Notes under the pieces: model-generated
Databases searched by the model: none
The model's input: only the letters and a program-made list of their open reading frames with translations
Told to the model about the DNA's origin: nothing
Program-made: the position numbers and the translations under genes
NCBI RefSeq assembly: GCF_040537815.1
Contig: NZ_JBEWSZ010000004.1
Span: 124,001 to 188,000, forward strand
Direction: 5' to 3'
DNA length: 64,000 nucleotides
Source: Mesorhizobium shangrilense
Lineage (GTDB): Bacteria > Pseudomonadota > Alphaproteobacteria > Rhizobiales > Rhizobiaceae
Part shown: positions 8,596-17,911 of the stretch, in pieces
How positions within the stretch are numbered: the stretch's first letter is position 1
Layout: each line of letters begins with the position of its first letter

Positions 8596-9612
8596 ATGAA
8601 GTTACTCAAGAACTGCCTGTTCGCGGGCCTGACGGCGCTCGCGCTGCTGGGCGCCGCGAAAGTCACCACCGCGCAGGAGACCGACCAGGTCGGGCGGGCG
8701 CCCTATCTCGAGTCGCTCAAGGGCAAGAAGGTGATCTTCGTGCCGATCTCGCAGGGCATGGACCTCAACCAGTCCTGGGTGGTGGTGTGGCAGCGTCACG
8801 CCGCCCGTTACGGCTTCAGCCTCGAGGTGCGCGATCCCAACGGCGACACCAATGCCGGCATTCGCGCCATGCAGGGCGCTATCGCGGAGAAGCCCGACCT
8901 GATCATCGTGCAGAACCCGGACGTGCAGACATATGCGCGATTGCTAAAGCAAGCGCAGAGCGCCGGCATCAAGGTGCTGCAGGTCAACATGCAGTCGGCG
9001 ACCCAGACGGATAGCTATGTCGGCAATGACTGGATCGAGATGGGTCGTCTCGAAATGGGCGAACTGGCCAAGCACTGCACCGGGCCGAATGCCGTTTCGC
9101 ACAAGGTGGTCTGGCTTGCCGGCGTCCAGACGGGCGCGGCCAACATCTATATGCGCACCGGCATCGATGAGGTCCTGAAGGCCAATCCTGAGCTGCAACT
9201 CGTCTCCGACCAGCCGGCCGACTACATGAGCGAAAAGGCCCGCCAGATCACCGAGACAGTGCTCCAGCAACATCCGGATCTGTGCGGCATCATGGGCATC
9301 TGGGACAACGCCGAAGTCGGCGCGGGTGCGGCCGTGGCGGCGGCGGGCAAGCAAGATCAGGTAACCATCGTTACCAACGGCGCCGGTAGCGCCACGGGCT
9401 GCGAGAGCATCAAGAACGGGCTGCTCGATGTGATCTTCAACTTCAACGCCCCCATCCAGGCCGAGATCGCCGCGCAGCAGATTTCCGAGTTGCTACAGCA
9501 TCCCGAACGGCAGGCGGGCAGCGAGAAGACCATCTTCTTCGGTCCGATCACCCGCGTCGACAAGACCAATGCGGTCGGCAGGAACTGCTGGAAGCTGGAC
9601 GACCTCAAGTAA
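8596..9612 (+). CDS. Periplasmic sugar-binding protein (RbsB family)
   Basis: Substrate-binding protein of a ribose-type importer, 338 residues. A signal peptide occupies residues 1-26 (KNCLFAGLTALALLGAA core, likely cleavage after VTTA). The periplasmic-binding-protein fold is seen in KVIFVPISQGMDLNQSW, the repeated Asn/Asp-Gly-Asp-Thr-Asn segment and IIVQNPDVQTY. GGAGG precedes the ATG. It lies between the two permease genes. The ligand cannot be read from sequence. Confidence 0.88.
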   Translation: MKLLKNCLFAGLTALALLGAAKVTTAQETDQVGRAPYLESLKGKKVIFVPISQGMDLNQSWVVVWQRHAARYGFSLEVRDPNGDTNAGIRAMQGAIAEKPDLIIVQNPDVQTYARLLKQAQSAGIKVLQVNMQSATQTDSYVGNDWIEMGRLEMGELAKHCTGPNAVSHKVVWLAGVQTGAANIYMRTGIDEVLKANPELQLVSDQPADYMSEKARQITETVLQQHPDLCGIMGIWDNAEVGAGAAVAAAGKQDQVTIVTNGAGSATGCESIKNGLLDVIFNFNAPIQAEIAAQQISELLQHPERQAGSEKTIFFGPITRVDKTNAVGRNCWKLDDLK

Positions 9613-9624
9613 CGGACTGTCTCG

Positions 9625-11742
9625 ATGAGCATGGCTGAAAGCCTTGTGCGCTGGCGTTACCGCCTGCTCCCCGACCATGTCGTCGGGGAGATCCTGACCA
9701 AGAAATGGATCGACAGCGTCATCCCGTTCGCGGCGCTGGTGATTCTGTGCGCGATCTTCGGCTCGATCGTGCCGGGCTTCTTCAGCGTGACGACGCTGAC
9801 CAATCTCAGCGGCCAGACCGCCGAGCTCGGCCTGGTCGTGCTCGGCATGACCATCGTCATGGTCTCCGGTGGCATCGACCTGTCCGTCGGCTCGACCTTC
9901 GCGCTGGCGGTGCTGGTGACGCTCTATGGCATGAATGTCGGGCAGTGGAGTTTCGGCACCGGCCTGCTGGCGTGCCTTGGGCTCGGCGTTGTCTGCGGCG
10001 GCATCAACGGCTTCCTGGTCGGCTTCCTGCGCATGCGGGCATTCCTGACCACGCTCGTCACCCTGATCATCTACCGTTCGACCTTCGACGTCATCTTCCC
10101 GCAGGTCTCGACGCCGATCGTCACCAGCAGCCCCAATTCGCCGGCCTATGATTTTCTCGGCTTCGGCACGGTCTGGGGCGTACCGACTTCCTTCGTCGTC
10201 TTCGCCGCGGTCGCGCTGGTAATCCATCTCGTCCTGTCGCGCGCTCGCTATGGCTGGCGGCTGTTCGCGGTCGGTGGCGCGCGCCGCTCCGCGTACAATG
10301 CCGGCATCAACGTGCGTTTCACCCTGTTCAGCGCCTACGTGCTTTGCTCGGTGCTGGTCGCGCTCTCCGGCTTCTTCTTCTCGGCCCGTATCGGCAGCGC
10401 GGCTTCAGATATAGGCACCGGACTCGAACTGCAGGTCCTGACCGCGACCGTGCTCGGCGGCATCTCGCTTGGCGGCGGTCGCGGCTCGGTGGCCAAGGCG
10501 CTGATGGGCACGATCTTCGTGCTCGTCCTGTCGAACAGCCTGCTCGCCCTGGCTGTGCCTGGTCCGGTCAACTATCTGATCCTCGGCCTCGTCCTGCTTT
10601 TATCGGTCCTCCTCGACGTGCGCTGGGTGAAGAACCGCCACAAGATCCTGCACAGCGTCTATATCTCACCGACCTTCGCCAAGATGTGTGAGCCGATCTC
10701 GACCGCGCCGGGCACGCCGATCGCCGTGAACGACCGGCTGAAGGATGTCGGCGTCATCGGCTTTGGCGTCCTCGACGGTGCGGAGGATGTCATCTTCGAC
10801 CGTCAGGACCGCCTCTACACCGGCACCCGACAGGGCGACATACTGCGCTTCATGCCGCCGCATTATACGCAGAGTGAAGTGTTCGCCCATATTGGCGGCT
10901 CGCCGCTCGGCATGGCCTTTGACCGCGACGATAATCTGGTCATCTGCGTCGCCGGCATGGGCCTCTACCGGGTGGCGCCGAACGGCGACGTGAAGCTCCT
11001 CACCGCCGAGACCAATCGGTCACTGACCTCGGTCGTCGACGACTCGACCATGAAGCTCGCCGACGACTGCGACATCCTTCCAGACGGGCGCATCGTCTTT
11101 TCCGAAGCGACCGTGCGTTTCGAGATGCATGACTGGTACGCCGATGCCCTGGAAAGCCGCGGCAATGGGCGCATCATCGTCCATGATCCCAGATCCGGTT
11201 CGACCCGCACGCTTCTGTCGAACCTCGTCTTCCCCAATGGCATCTGCACGGCATTTGACGGCCAGTCCGTGCTGTTCGCCGAAAGCTGGGCCTGCCGCAT
11301 CAGCCGGTATTATTTCGGCGGCCCGAAGAAGGGGAGGGTTGAGCGGGTCATCGAGGGATTGCCCGGCTATCCCGACAACATCAACCGCGCCTCGGACGGA
11401 ACCTACTGGCTCGCCCTGATGGGCATGCGCACGCCGGCGCTCGACCTGTCGCTGGAAATGCCGGGCTTCCGCCGCCGCATGGCGCGACGCGTCTCGGAAG
11501 ATGCCTGGCTGATGCCCAACCTCAACACCGGCTGCGTGCTGCGCTTCGACGAGAACGGCCAGATCCTCGAAAGCTTGTGGGACCGCGCCGGCGAGAAGCA
11601 TCCGATGATCACGTCGATGCGCGAGCACAAGGGCGTGCTCTATCTCTGCGGCATCTTCAACAACCGGATGGGAACCCTGCCCCTGAAGGGCGTCGATCCC
11701 AACTGGTTCAGCTCGGACTCTTACTGGGGCAAACGGGCATGA
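9625..11742 (+). CDS. ABC permease fused to a beta-propeller (SMP-30/strictosidine-synthase-like) domain
   Basis: Fusion protein of 705 residues. Residues 1 to about 345 form a second RbsC-type permease with many hydrophobic segments, the conserved VVLGMTIVMVSGGIDLSVGS motif near residue 75 and LGGISLGGGRGS near residue 280. Residues about 365-700 are hydrophilic and repeat blades typical of SMP-30/gluconolactonase and strictosidine-synthase-like propellers: EDVIFDRQDRLYTG, PNGICTAFDGQSVLFAES and GLPGYPDNINRASDGTYW. The frame is continuous, with no stop or frame change at the joint, so the fusion looks genuine. Family members of the propeller part hydrolyse lactones or bind ligands; the role of the fused copy, and whether it faces the cytoplasm as orientation suggests, are inferred. 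It overlaps the next gene by ATGA. Confidence 0.87.
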   Translation: MSMAESLVRWRYRLLPDHVVGEILTKKWIDSVIPFAALVILCAIFGSIVPGFFSVTTLTNLSGQTAELGLVVLGMTIVMVSGGIDLSVGSTFALAVLVTLYGMNVGQWSFGTGLLACLGLGVVCGGINGFLVGFLRMRAFLTTLVTLIIYRSTFDVIFPQVSTPIVTSSPNSPAYDFLGFGTVWGVPTSFVVFAAVALVIHLVLSRARYGWRLFAVGGARRSAYNAGINVRFTLFSAYVLCSVLVALSGFFFSARIGSAASDIGTGLELQVLTATVLGGISLGGGRGSVAKALMGTIFVLVLSNSLLALAVPGPVNYLILGLVLLLSVLLDVRWVKNRHKILHSVYISPTFAKMCEPISTAPGTPIAVNDRLKDVGVIGFGVLDGAEDVIFDRQDRLYTGTRQGDILRFMPPHYTQSEVFAHIGGSPLGMAFDRDDNLVICVAGMGLYRVAPNGDVKLLTAETNRSLTSVVDDSTMKLADDCDILPDGRIVFSEATVRFEMHDWYADALESRGNGRIIVHDPRSGSTRTLLSNLVFPNGICTAFDGQSVLFAESWACRISRYYFGGPKKGRVERVIEGLPGYPDNINRASDGTYWLALMGMRTPALDLSLEMPGFRRRMARRVSEDAWLMPNLNTGCVLRFDENGQILESLWDRAGEKHPMITSMREHKGVLYLCGIFNNRMGTLPLKGVDPNWFSSDSYWGKRA

Positions 11743-12833
11743 GCGCTGTGAGCCAGCTTTTCGACCGCTTTCTCGGCCGTGGCGATTGGGCTGTGACCGT
11801 GCCGACGCTCGACGGCCCCTTGTTGCCCAACCAGGGCCTCGAGGACGCCGAGACCTTCGCCAACCTCGCGGACGCCGACAATCTCGTGCGGACGGAGAAG
11901 GGCATACTGGCGAGCAGCGCGGCCTCGCTGATGCGTTTCGGTGCCGACGGCCATGCCGAGGTGCTTCAGGAGTTTCCCGGCGAGATCACAGCACTTGCCC
12001 ACGCCCGTGGCATGACCGCCTTGGCGATCGAGGGCAAAGGGGTCGTTATCCGCGGCGGCCTTCATGACGGGCGCGGGCCGACGGGCGACGAGGCCCGCCG
12101 GCTCTCGTGCATCACCGCCCTCACATTCCTCGACAGCAACACCTTGCTGGTGGCCAATGGCTCGGCCTCGGTGTCCGCAGGCGGCTGGCGCCGCGACCTG
12201 ATGGAGAAGAACGCTTCCGGTTCGGTCTGGCGCCTCGATTTGAAAAGCCGCCGGCTGGACCTGATCCGCGATGGCCTGGCCTGGCCGGCCGGCATCGCCA
12301 CCACCGGCTCCAACCGCATCTACGTTTCGGAAGCCTGGCGCCACCGCGTGCTGGCGATGGACCTTGGTACAAGGGCGACGGCAGCGGTGCTGGAACATCT
12401 GCCGGCCTACCCCGCCCGCATAGCCCCCGCCTTCAATGCCGGGTATTGGCTGACCTTCTATTCCGTCCGCAACCAGCTTGTGGAATTCATCCTGCGCGAG
12501 GAAGCCTATCGCAAGCGCATGCTGACGGAGGTTCCCGAACCATTCTGGATGGCGCCGTCGCTGAGCTCATGGCGCGATTACCGGGAGCCGATGCAAGGCA
12601 GCCAGCTGAAGCAGATGAATGTGCTGAAGCCCTATGCGGTCACCAGGTCATACGGGCTGGTGGTGCATTGCGACCAGAACATGAAGCCGCTGTCGAGTTT
12701 CCATTCGCGCGCCGACGGCACGGTGCACGGCACGGTCAGTGCCTGCGAGGCAGGCGACGATCTGCTTGTCGCCTCTCGCGGTGGTTCGAGGATCGTGCGG
12801 CTGGCCAAGGTGGCCAGCGGCCAGCAGGGGTAG
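11739..12833 (+). CDS. Free SMP-30/strictosidine-synthase-like propeller protein
   Basis: Soluble protein of 364 residues related to the C-terminal part of the preceding fusion. Shared landmarks include a GLAWPAGIATTGSNRIYVSEAWRHRVLAMD blade (about residues 180-210, equivalent to the PNGICTAF/FAESWACRIS blade of the fusion), a Pro-Ala-Tyr-Pro-Ala-Arg loop and a C-terminal VASRGGSRIVRL blade. No signal peptide is evident, so it is probably cytosolic. The start is the ATG overlapping the upstream stop (ATGA), implying translational coupling. A lactonase acting on the imported sugar after oxidation is possible, but metal ligands were not assigned with confidence. Confidence 0.75.
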   Translation: MSAVSQLFDRFLGRGDWAVTVPTLDGPLLPNQGLEDAETFANLADADNLVRTEKGILASSAASLMRFGADGHAEVLQEFPGEITALAHARGMTALAIEGKGVVIRGGLHDGRGPTGDEARRLSCITALTFLDSNTLLVANGSASVSAGGWRRDLMEKNASGSVWRLDLKSRRLDLIRDGLAWPAGIATTGSNRIYVSEAWRHRVLAMDLGTRATAAVLEHLPAYPARIAPAFNAGYWLTFYSVRNQLVEFILREEAYRKRMLTEVPEPFWMAPSLSSWRDYREPMQGSQLKQMNVLKPYAVTRSYGLVVHCDQNMKPLSSFHSRADGTVHGTVSACEAGDDLLVASRGGSRIVRLAKVASGQQG

Positions 12834-12836
12834 GCG

Positions 12837-14336
12837 ATGTCGCACACCAATATCATCGAGCTCAAGGCTGCGACCAAGGCCTTCTCGCGCATCCCGGCGT
12901 TCAAGAACGTCAATTTCGACCTGCGCAAGGGTGAGATCCATGCGCTGCTCGGCGAAAACGGCGCCGGCAAGTCGACCCTGACCAAGGTCATGGCGGGGAT
13001 CTTCAAGCTGACCGAGGGCAAGCTGTTCTTCGACGGCAAGGAAGTGTCCTTCGCCACGCCAGCCGAGGCGCGCCGCGCCGGCATTGCAATGGTGTTTCAG
13101 GAAACCAACCTCGTGCCGGCCATGACCGTGGCGCAAAACCTCTATCTCGGCGAGGAGAAGATGTTCAACCGGTTGCGCGGCCTCTACATCCAGGCGCGGC
13201 AATTCCTGGCTGGCATGGGTTTCCAGGTCGACCCGACAGCGCAGGTCAGCACGCTGGGCGCGGCGCACAAGCAGATGGTGGAAATCGCGCGCGCAGTCCA
13301 TCACAAGGCCCGCGTCATCATCTTCGACGAGCCGACCGCCACATTGACCCCGGAAGAGAAGCGCCACTTCTTCAACCTGCTCCAGCGACTGGTCAAGGAA
13401 GGCATCGCCATCATCTTCATCACCCACGCGCTGGAAGAGGCGCTCGCCGTCGCCGACCGCATCACCGTCATGCGGGACGGCGAGATCGTGGCTTCCGGCG
13501 ATGCCAAGGGCTTCACCCGCACGACGATCGTGCAGGCGATGGTCGGCCGCACGCTGACCGAAACGCTGCACGGCGAGGTCAAGCGCACGGCGCGGCCCTA
13601 TGGCGACAAGGTGCTTTCGGTCGAGAACCTTTCCTGCGCCGGCCTCGTGCGCAACTCGTCCTTCTCGGCCTTCTCGGGCCAGGTCACCGGCATGTTCGGC
13701 CTCGTCGGCGCCGGGCGAACCGAAATGGCCAAGGTCGTGGCCGGCCTTCTGAAGCGAAACATCTTCCATGGCGGCGAAATCCGCTTGCTCGGCAAATCCG
13801 TGCGCTACCGTGTGCCGAGGCCGGCGGTGCGCGATGGCATCGTCTATGTCACCGAGGACCGCAAGGTCGACGGTTTCTTCGAAACCATGACAGCGGGCGA
13901 GAACCTGCAGATGGGCGAACTGACCGAGGGAGCCAACCCGGTTTCCATGGTGTCCCTGGCACGCGCCAGGCAACTTGCCCAGGAATGGGGCGAACGCCTC
14001 ATGCTGAAGCAGATCAGCGATGGCGCCAGGGTGATCGAACTCTCCGGCGGCAATCAGCAAAAGGTCGTGATCGCCAAGTCGCTGATCCAGAAGCCGAGGC
14101 TGGTGATCTTCGACGAGCCGACGCGCGGCGTCGACGTCGGCGCCATCGTCGAGATCCATCAGCTCATCAGCGATCTCGCCGACCAAGGCATGGCCGTCGT
14201 CGTCATCTCTTCCTATCTGCCTGAAATCCTTGCTGTTTCTGACCGCATCCTGGTGGTCAAGCGCGGACGCGTGGTTGAGGAGATGATGCTGTCCGAGGCT
14301 ACCGAGGAACGCATCATGTTCGCTGCGGTCCACTGA
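12837..14336 (+). CDS. Sugar ABC transporter ATPase with two nucleotide-binding domains (RbsA family)
   Basis: Cytosolic ATPase of 499 residues with two tandem ABC domains, as in RbsA/XylG/MglA. The first has Walker A GENGAGKST (39-47) and Walker B IIFDEPTATL; its signature is poorly kept (LGAAHKQ in place of LSVGQ). The second has a degenerate P-loop, GLVGAGRTE, usual for this family, but an intact LSGGNQQKVVIAKSL and FDEPTRGVDVG. It follows the propeller gene by three bases and ends the operon. Together with 7556-11742 it makes one complete importer with two permease subunits. Confidence 0.92.
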   Translation: MSHTNIIELKAATKAFSRIPAFKNVNFDLRKGEIHALLGENGAGKSTLTKVMAGIFKLTEGKLFFDGKEVSFATPAEARRAGIAMVFQETNLVPAMTVAQNLYLGEEKMFNRLRGLYIQARQFLAGMGFQVDPTAQVSTLGAAHKQMVEIARAVHHKARVIIFDEPTATLTPEEKRHFFNLLQRLVKEGIAIIFITHALEEALAVADRITVMRDGEIVASGDAKGFTRTTIVQAMVGRTLTETLHGEVKRTARPYGDKVLSVENLSCAGLVRNSSFSAFSGQVTGMFGLVGAGRTEMAKVVAGLLKRNIFHGGEIRLLGKSVRYRVPRPAVRDGIVYVTEDRKVDGFFETMTAGENLQMGELTEGANPVSMVSLARARQLAQEWGERLMLKQISDGARVIELSGGNQQKVVIAKSLIQKPRLVIFDEPTRGVDVGAIVEIHQLISDLADQGMAVVVISSYLPEILAVSDRILVVKRGRVVEEMMLSEATEERIMFAAVH

Positions 14337-14369
14337 AGCCTGACGGCGTGAAAGGCGGCGGCCAAATCT

Positions 14370-14437
14370 GGTCAGGACCAATGTCCCGCCCTGCCTATAG
14401 CCTTGCAATCGCTTGCGCGTCTGAATAGGTCAGGACC
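14370..14437. repeat. Two copies of GGTCAGGACC in front of the LysR gene
   Basis: The 10-mer GGTCAGGACC, with GGTC/GACC palindromic arms, occurs at 14370-14379 and again at 14428-14437, start to start 58 bp apart, in the short gap before the lysR-type gene. The second copy is 21 bp before the start codon. They may be operators of the LysR protein or of another regulator. Confidence 0.45.
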
Positions 14438-14458
14438 TCATCTGTTGCCTGAGCGGAC

Positions 14459-15358
14459 ATGTCCAGCATCAACCTCAAACTTCTGCAGACGTTCCTGCTT
14501 GCCGCCGAAAACGGCAGCTTCCGTCGCGCTGCCGAAGAGAGCAACCGCTCGCCATCGGCCGTTTCGATGCAGATTCGCGATCTCGAGGAGCAGATCGGCA
14601 TCAGCCTGTTCATCCGCACCGCCCAGCGCGCCAGCCTGACACCCGAAGGCCAGGTCCTGTTCGAAGAGATCGCCAACGCGATGTCGCAGGTGCAGACCAG
14701 CCTCGACCGGCTGACCGAGATCGCGGCAAGGCGCAAGGGCAAGGTCCAGATCGCCTGCGCGCCCACGCTGGCGGCCAGCCGCCTGGGCGACATCCTGGCT
14801 ACTTTCAAGCTGCGTTACCCGCGCAGCATCGTCGAGGTCATCGAGATCCCGCCACAGGCGGCCCTTGGCCTGCTGCAGCAGCAGGAGGTCGAATTCTACA
14901 TCGGCCCAGAACTGCCGAACCTGACAGACTTCCAGTTCGAATCGATCCTCGACGATCCCCTGATGGCCTGCATTCCCGCGGAAATGTACGGCGGCGAAAA
15001 GAAGCTCCTGCTCTCCGACCTCTTGCGCTATCCGCTGATCCTGCTCAACCGCAAGACCGCCGTGCGCGGCCTTGTCAACCGGTTGACCGCGGCGGAAGCC
15101 ATTGAACTCAAGCCGCAATATGAGGTCGAGAGCGCGCAGACCGCGGTGGCGCTCGCGTCCTCCGGACTGGGCGTCTGCGTGGTCCCCGGCATCGCCATCA
15201 CCTCGCGCAACGACGAGCGCATGCGCATCGTGCCGATCGACCACCGCGACGCCCACCGCTCCGTCGGCATCATCACGGCGCGAGGCTACGTGCACCACAG
15301 CTTTTCCGAACAGCTGATGAACCTGATCCGCACCAATCTGCGCGAGCTGGCAAGCTGA
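14459..15358 (+). CDS. LysR-family transcriptional regulator
   Basis: DNA-binding regulator of 299 residues. The N-terminal winged helix-turn-helix is typical (LLQTFLLAAENGSFRRAAEE then SPSAVSMQIRDLEEQIG, about residues 8-48), followed by the linker helix and a periplasmic-binding-like effector domain (KVQIACAPTLAA near residue 95). It follows the ribose-type importer operon on the same strand and faces the converging aldehyde dehydrogenase. It probably controls one or both; two GGTCAGGACC copies lie in its own upstream region. The inducer is unknown. Confidence 0.9.
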   Translation: MSSINLKLLQTFLLAAENGSFRRAAEESNRSPSAVSMQIRDLEEQIGISLFIRTAQRASLTPEGQVLFEEIANAMSQVQTSLDRLTEIAARRKGKVQIACAPTLAASRLGDILATFKLRYPRSIVEVIEIPPQAALGLLQQQEVEFYIGPELPNLTDFQFESILDDPLMACIPAEMYGGEKKLLLSDLLRYPLILLNRKTAVRGLVNRLTAAEAIELKPQYEVESAQTAVALASSGLGVCVVPGIAITSRNDERMRIVPIDHRDAHRSVGIITARGYVHHSFSEQLMNLIRTNLRELAS

Positions 15359-15410
15359 CCTACCCACACTTTGCGGGCGCGAGATTCAGGTCAGGCCGAG
15401 TCGAGAACGG

Positions 15411-15480
15411 TAGCTTTCGAGAACCGGAGCGGAGCGTACTTAAAGTACGTGAGCACCGGAAGCGCAGAAAGCTGCGGTTC
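15411..15480. repeat. Intergenic palindromic mosaic element between convergent genes
   Basis: Nested inverted repeats fill the gap between the convergent lysR-type and aldehyde dehydrogenase genes: CGTACT/AGTACG around TAA (15435-15449), GAACCG (15421-15426) with CGGTTC (15475-15480), and AGCTTTC (15412-15418) with GAAAGCT (15466-15472). The structure resembles short interspersed palindromic elements of rhizobial genomes. It could also act as a two-way terminator, though no U-tract is present. Confidence 0.5.
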
Positions 15481-15502
15481 GCAGGCCGGCCTCATCTGAA
15501 TA

Positions 15503-16999
15503 TCAGTCGGTCTGGATCCAGATCGACTTGGTCTCCAGATATTCATGCAGATGCTCGGTGCCGCCCTCGCGGCCGTAGCCGGACATCTTCATGCCGCCGA
15601 ACGGCACGGCCGGGTCGATGGCATGATACATGTTGACCCACACCGAACCGGCCTTGATGCGGCGGGCGAGCTTGTGCGCCGTGCCGAGATGCGTGGTGAA
15701 GATGCCGGCAGCAAGGCCATAGGGCGTCGCATTGGCGCGTGCGACCGCTTCATCGAGCGTGTCGAAGGGCATCGCGGAAATGACCGGGCCAAAGATTTCT
15801 TCCCGCGCGATGGTCATCTGATCCGACACCGCGCCGAAGACGGTGGGTGCGATGAAGTTCCCTCCATCATAGAGGTCGCCCTTCAGCCGCGATCCGCCGG
15901 CGACCAGTTGCGCGCCCTCATCGCTGCCGGCCCTGATATAGCCGGCTACCTTGTCGGCCTGCCTGGCATTGATGAGCGGCCCGATTTCCGTTTCCGCCTC
16001 GATGCCGTGGCCGACGCGCAGTTTGCCGGCAAAATCGGCGAGCCTGCGCACGAATTCGTCATGGATCTCGCGCGCCACGAACAGCCGTGAGCCGGCAATG
16101 CAGATCTGGCCCGAATGCACGAACACCGCCATGGCCGCGATCGGAACAGCCTTGTCGATGTCGGCGTCGCGGCAGACGATGACCGGCGACTTGCCGCCGA
16201 GTTCGAGCGAAACGCGCTTGAGGTTGGTCACCCCCGCCCGTGCGATCGCCTGGCCGGTCAGCGTCGAGCCGGTGAAGACGATCTTGTTCACGTCGGGATG
16301 TTCGGCGAGCCGCGCGCCGGCTTCGGCTCCGGTGCCGGTGACGATATTGACGACGCCGTCGGGCACGCCCGCTTCCTGCATCAGCCGCGCGATCAGCAGC
16401 GGCGTCAGCGAGGCGTCCTCCGAGGGTTTCAGCACGATGGTGCAGCCGGTGGCGAGCGCCGGCGCGATCTTCCAGATCGACGCGGCGGTCGGCGCATTCC
16501 ACGGGATGATCGCGCCGACGACGCCCACCGGCTCGCGCCGGGTGAAGGTGACGATCTCGCCCGGGATCGAATTGTCGATGGCCTCGCCATGCAGCGCCGT
16601 CGCCATGCCGGCGTAGAAGCGCAGCATGCCGATGACGCGGCGCCGGTTGGCGAGCGTGCGGGTGATCGGCAGGCCCATGTCGAGCGTGTCGGAGACGCTG
16701 AGTTCTTCCCAATGCGTCTCGAACAGGTCGGCAATACGCAAAAGCACGCATTGCCGCTCGTAGGGAGAAAACTTGGACCACGGACCTTCGAAGGCGGCAC
16801 GCGCGGCGGCCACCGCCGCATCGATGTCAGCGGCAGAACCGCGCGGCACCGTCGCCAGCACGTCGCCCGTCGCCGGGTTCAGCGCCCGCATCTCCTGGCC
16901 GGATTGCGCCGCGACCCACTTGCCGCCAATGAACATCGGCTGGAATTCGCCATGGTAGAGCGTCGTGGCCTTCGCCCTCGGGTCGAAATTCAGCGTCAT
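15503..16999 (-). CDS. NAD(P)-dependent aldehyde dehydrogenase
   Basis: Oxidises an aldehyde to the acid; 498 residues, the usual length. Family motifs are complete: IIPWNAPTAASIWKIAPALATG near residue 160, the general-base Glu in LELGGKSP near 265, the nucleophilic Cys in FVHSGQICIAGSR near 300 and EEIFGPVISAMPF near 395. AAGGAGG precedes the ATG. It is divergent from the SDR and isopropylmalate-dehydrogenase-like genes. Together these oxidoreductases probably process the sugar or polyol imported by the system at 7.5-14.3 kb. The exact aldehyde substrate is not indicated. Confidence 0.92.
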   Translation of the reverse strand: MTLNFDPRAKATTLYHGEFQPMFIGGKWVAAQSGQEMRALNPATGDVLATVPRGSAADIDAAVAAARAAFEGPWSKFSPYERQCVLLRIADLFETHWEELSVSDTLDMGLPITRTLANRRRVIGMLRFYAGMATALHGEAIDNSIPGEIVTFTRREPVGVVGAIIPWNAPTAASIWKIAPALATGCTIVLKPSEDASLTPLLIARLMQEAGVPDGVVNIVTGTGAEAGARLAEHPDVNKIVFTGSTLTGQAIARAGVTNLKRVSLELGGKSPVIVCRDADIDKAVPIAAMAVFVHSGQICIAGSRLFVAREIHDEFVRRLADFAGKLRVGHGIEAETEIGPLINARQADKVAGYIRAGSDEGAQLVAGGSRLKGDLYDGGNFIAPTVFGAVSDQMTIAREEIFGPVISAMPFDTLDEAVARANATPYGLAAGIFTTHLGTAHKLARRIKAGSVWVNMYHAIDPAVPFGGMKMSGYGREGGTEHLHEYLETKSIWIQTD

Positions 17000-17140
17000 C
17001 TGCTCCTCCTTGCAATTCCGCCGCGACTATTACCCCTGACGCCGTGCACCTCAAACAAGGAAAGCTAAAAGGGCGTTCAGATAATCGGACTGTGCAATCA
17101 CAGAGACTTCCCCGATGTTGCCGGCAACGGAGGAACAGAT

Positions 17141-17884
17141 ATGAGACTTGCTGGCAAGGTCGCCATCGTTACCGGTGGCGGTTCGGGATTTGGCGAAGGC
17201 ATCGTCAGGAAATTCGTCGCCGAGGGCGCATTGGTCGTGCTTATGGACCGCGACGAAGAGGCGGCTTCCCGCGTCGCTCGCGAGGCCGGCGGGAATGTAC
17301 GGCCGATCACCGGCGACGTCTCGAGACTGGACAGCTTCGAAGCCGCCGCCGAAATGGCCCGGTCAGCCTTTGGCGGCCTCGATATACTGGTCAACAATGC
17401 CGGCATCGGCCAGCCTCCGCTGCCGCTGGAGACGATGGACGAAGACCTGTTCGACCGGATCGCCAACGTCAACATGCGCTCGATCTACAACGGCGCGCGC
17501 GCTGTCGTTCCGCATTTCAAATCCATCAAATCGGGCGCGATCCTCAATGTCGCCTCCACCGGCGGCGTCTCGCCGCGCCCCAACCTCACCTGGTACAACG
17601 CCTCCAAGGGCTGGGCGATCGCCGCCACCCGCGCCATGGCGGTGGAACTCGCGCCCTTCGGCATCCGCGTCAACGCGATCAACCCGGTCGCCGGCGACAC
17701 GCCGCTTCTGTCCACCTTCATCGGCTCCGGCGAGGAGAACCGCGCCCGCGTCGTCGCCACCATTCCCATCGGCAGGCTGTCCACACCTTCGGACATGGGC
17801 AATGCCGCCGCCTTCCTGTGCTCCGACGAAGCCAGCATGATCACCGGCGTCGACCTCAACGTCGATGGCGGCAAGTGCATCTGA
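17141..17884 (+). CDS. Short-chain dehydrogenase/reductase
   Basis: Classical SDR of 247 residues acting on an alcohol or sugar. The dinucleotide-binding TGGGSGFG lies at residues 12-19, the NNAG motif near 86 and the catalytic YNASK near 152, with the Ser of the tetrad in NVASTGG. The C-terminal GVDLNVDGGKC is typical. GGAGGA precedes the start. It is 27 bp before a decarboxylating-dehydrogenase-like gene and probably co-transcribed with it. Sequence style resembles glucose/ribitol dehydrogenases (FabG-like); cofactor preference was not judged. Confidence 0.9.
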   Translation: MRLAGKVAIVTGGGSGFGEGIVRKFVAEGALVVLMDRDEEAASRVAREAGGNVRPITGDVSRLDSFEAAAEMARSAFGGLDILVNNAGIGQPPLPLETMDEDLFDRIANVNMRSIYNGARAVVPHFKSIKSGAILNVASTGGVSPRPNLTWYNASKGWAIAATRAMAVELAPFGIRVNAINPVAGDTPLLSTFIGSGEENRARVVATIPIGRLSTPSDMGNAAAFLCSDEASMITGVDLNVDGGKCI

Positions 17885-17911
17885 GCGTTTGATCTATCCG
17901 GGGGACTGGCG

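Noticed and set aside
12648..14408. 586-codon open frame on the minus strand
   Set aside because: Antisense shadow of the RbsA-type ATPase, which has full ABC motifs on the plus strand.
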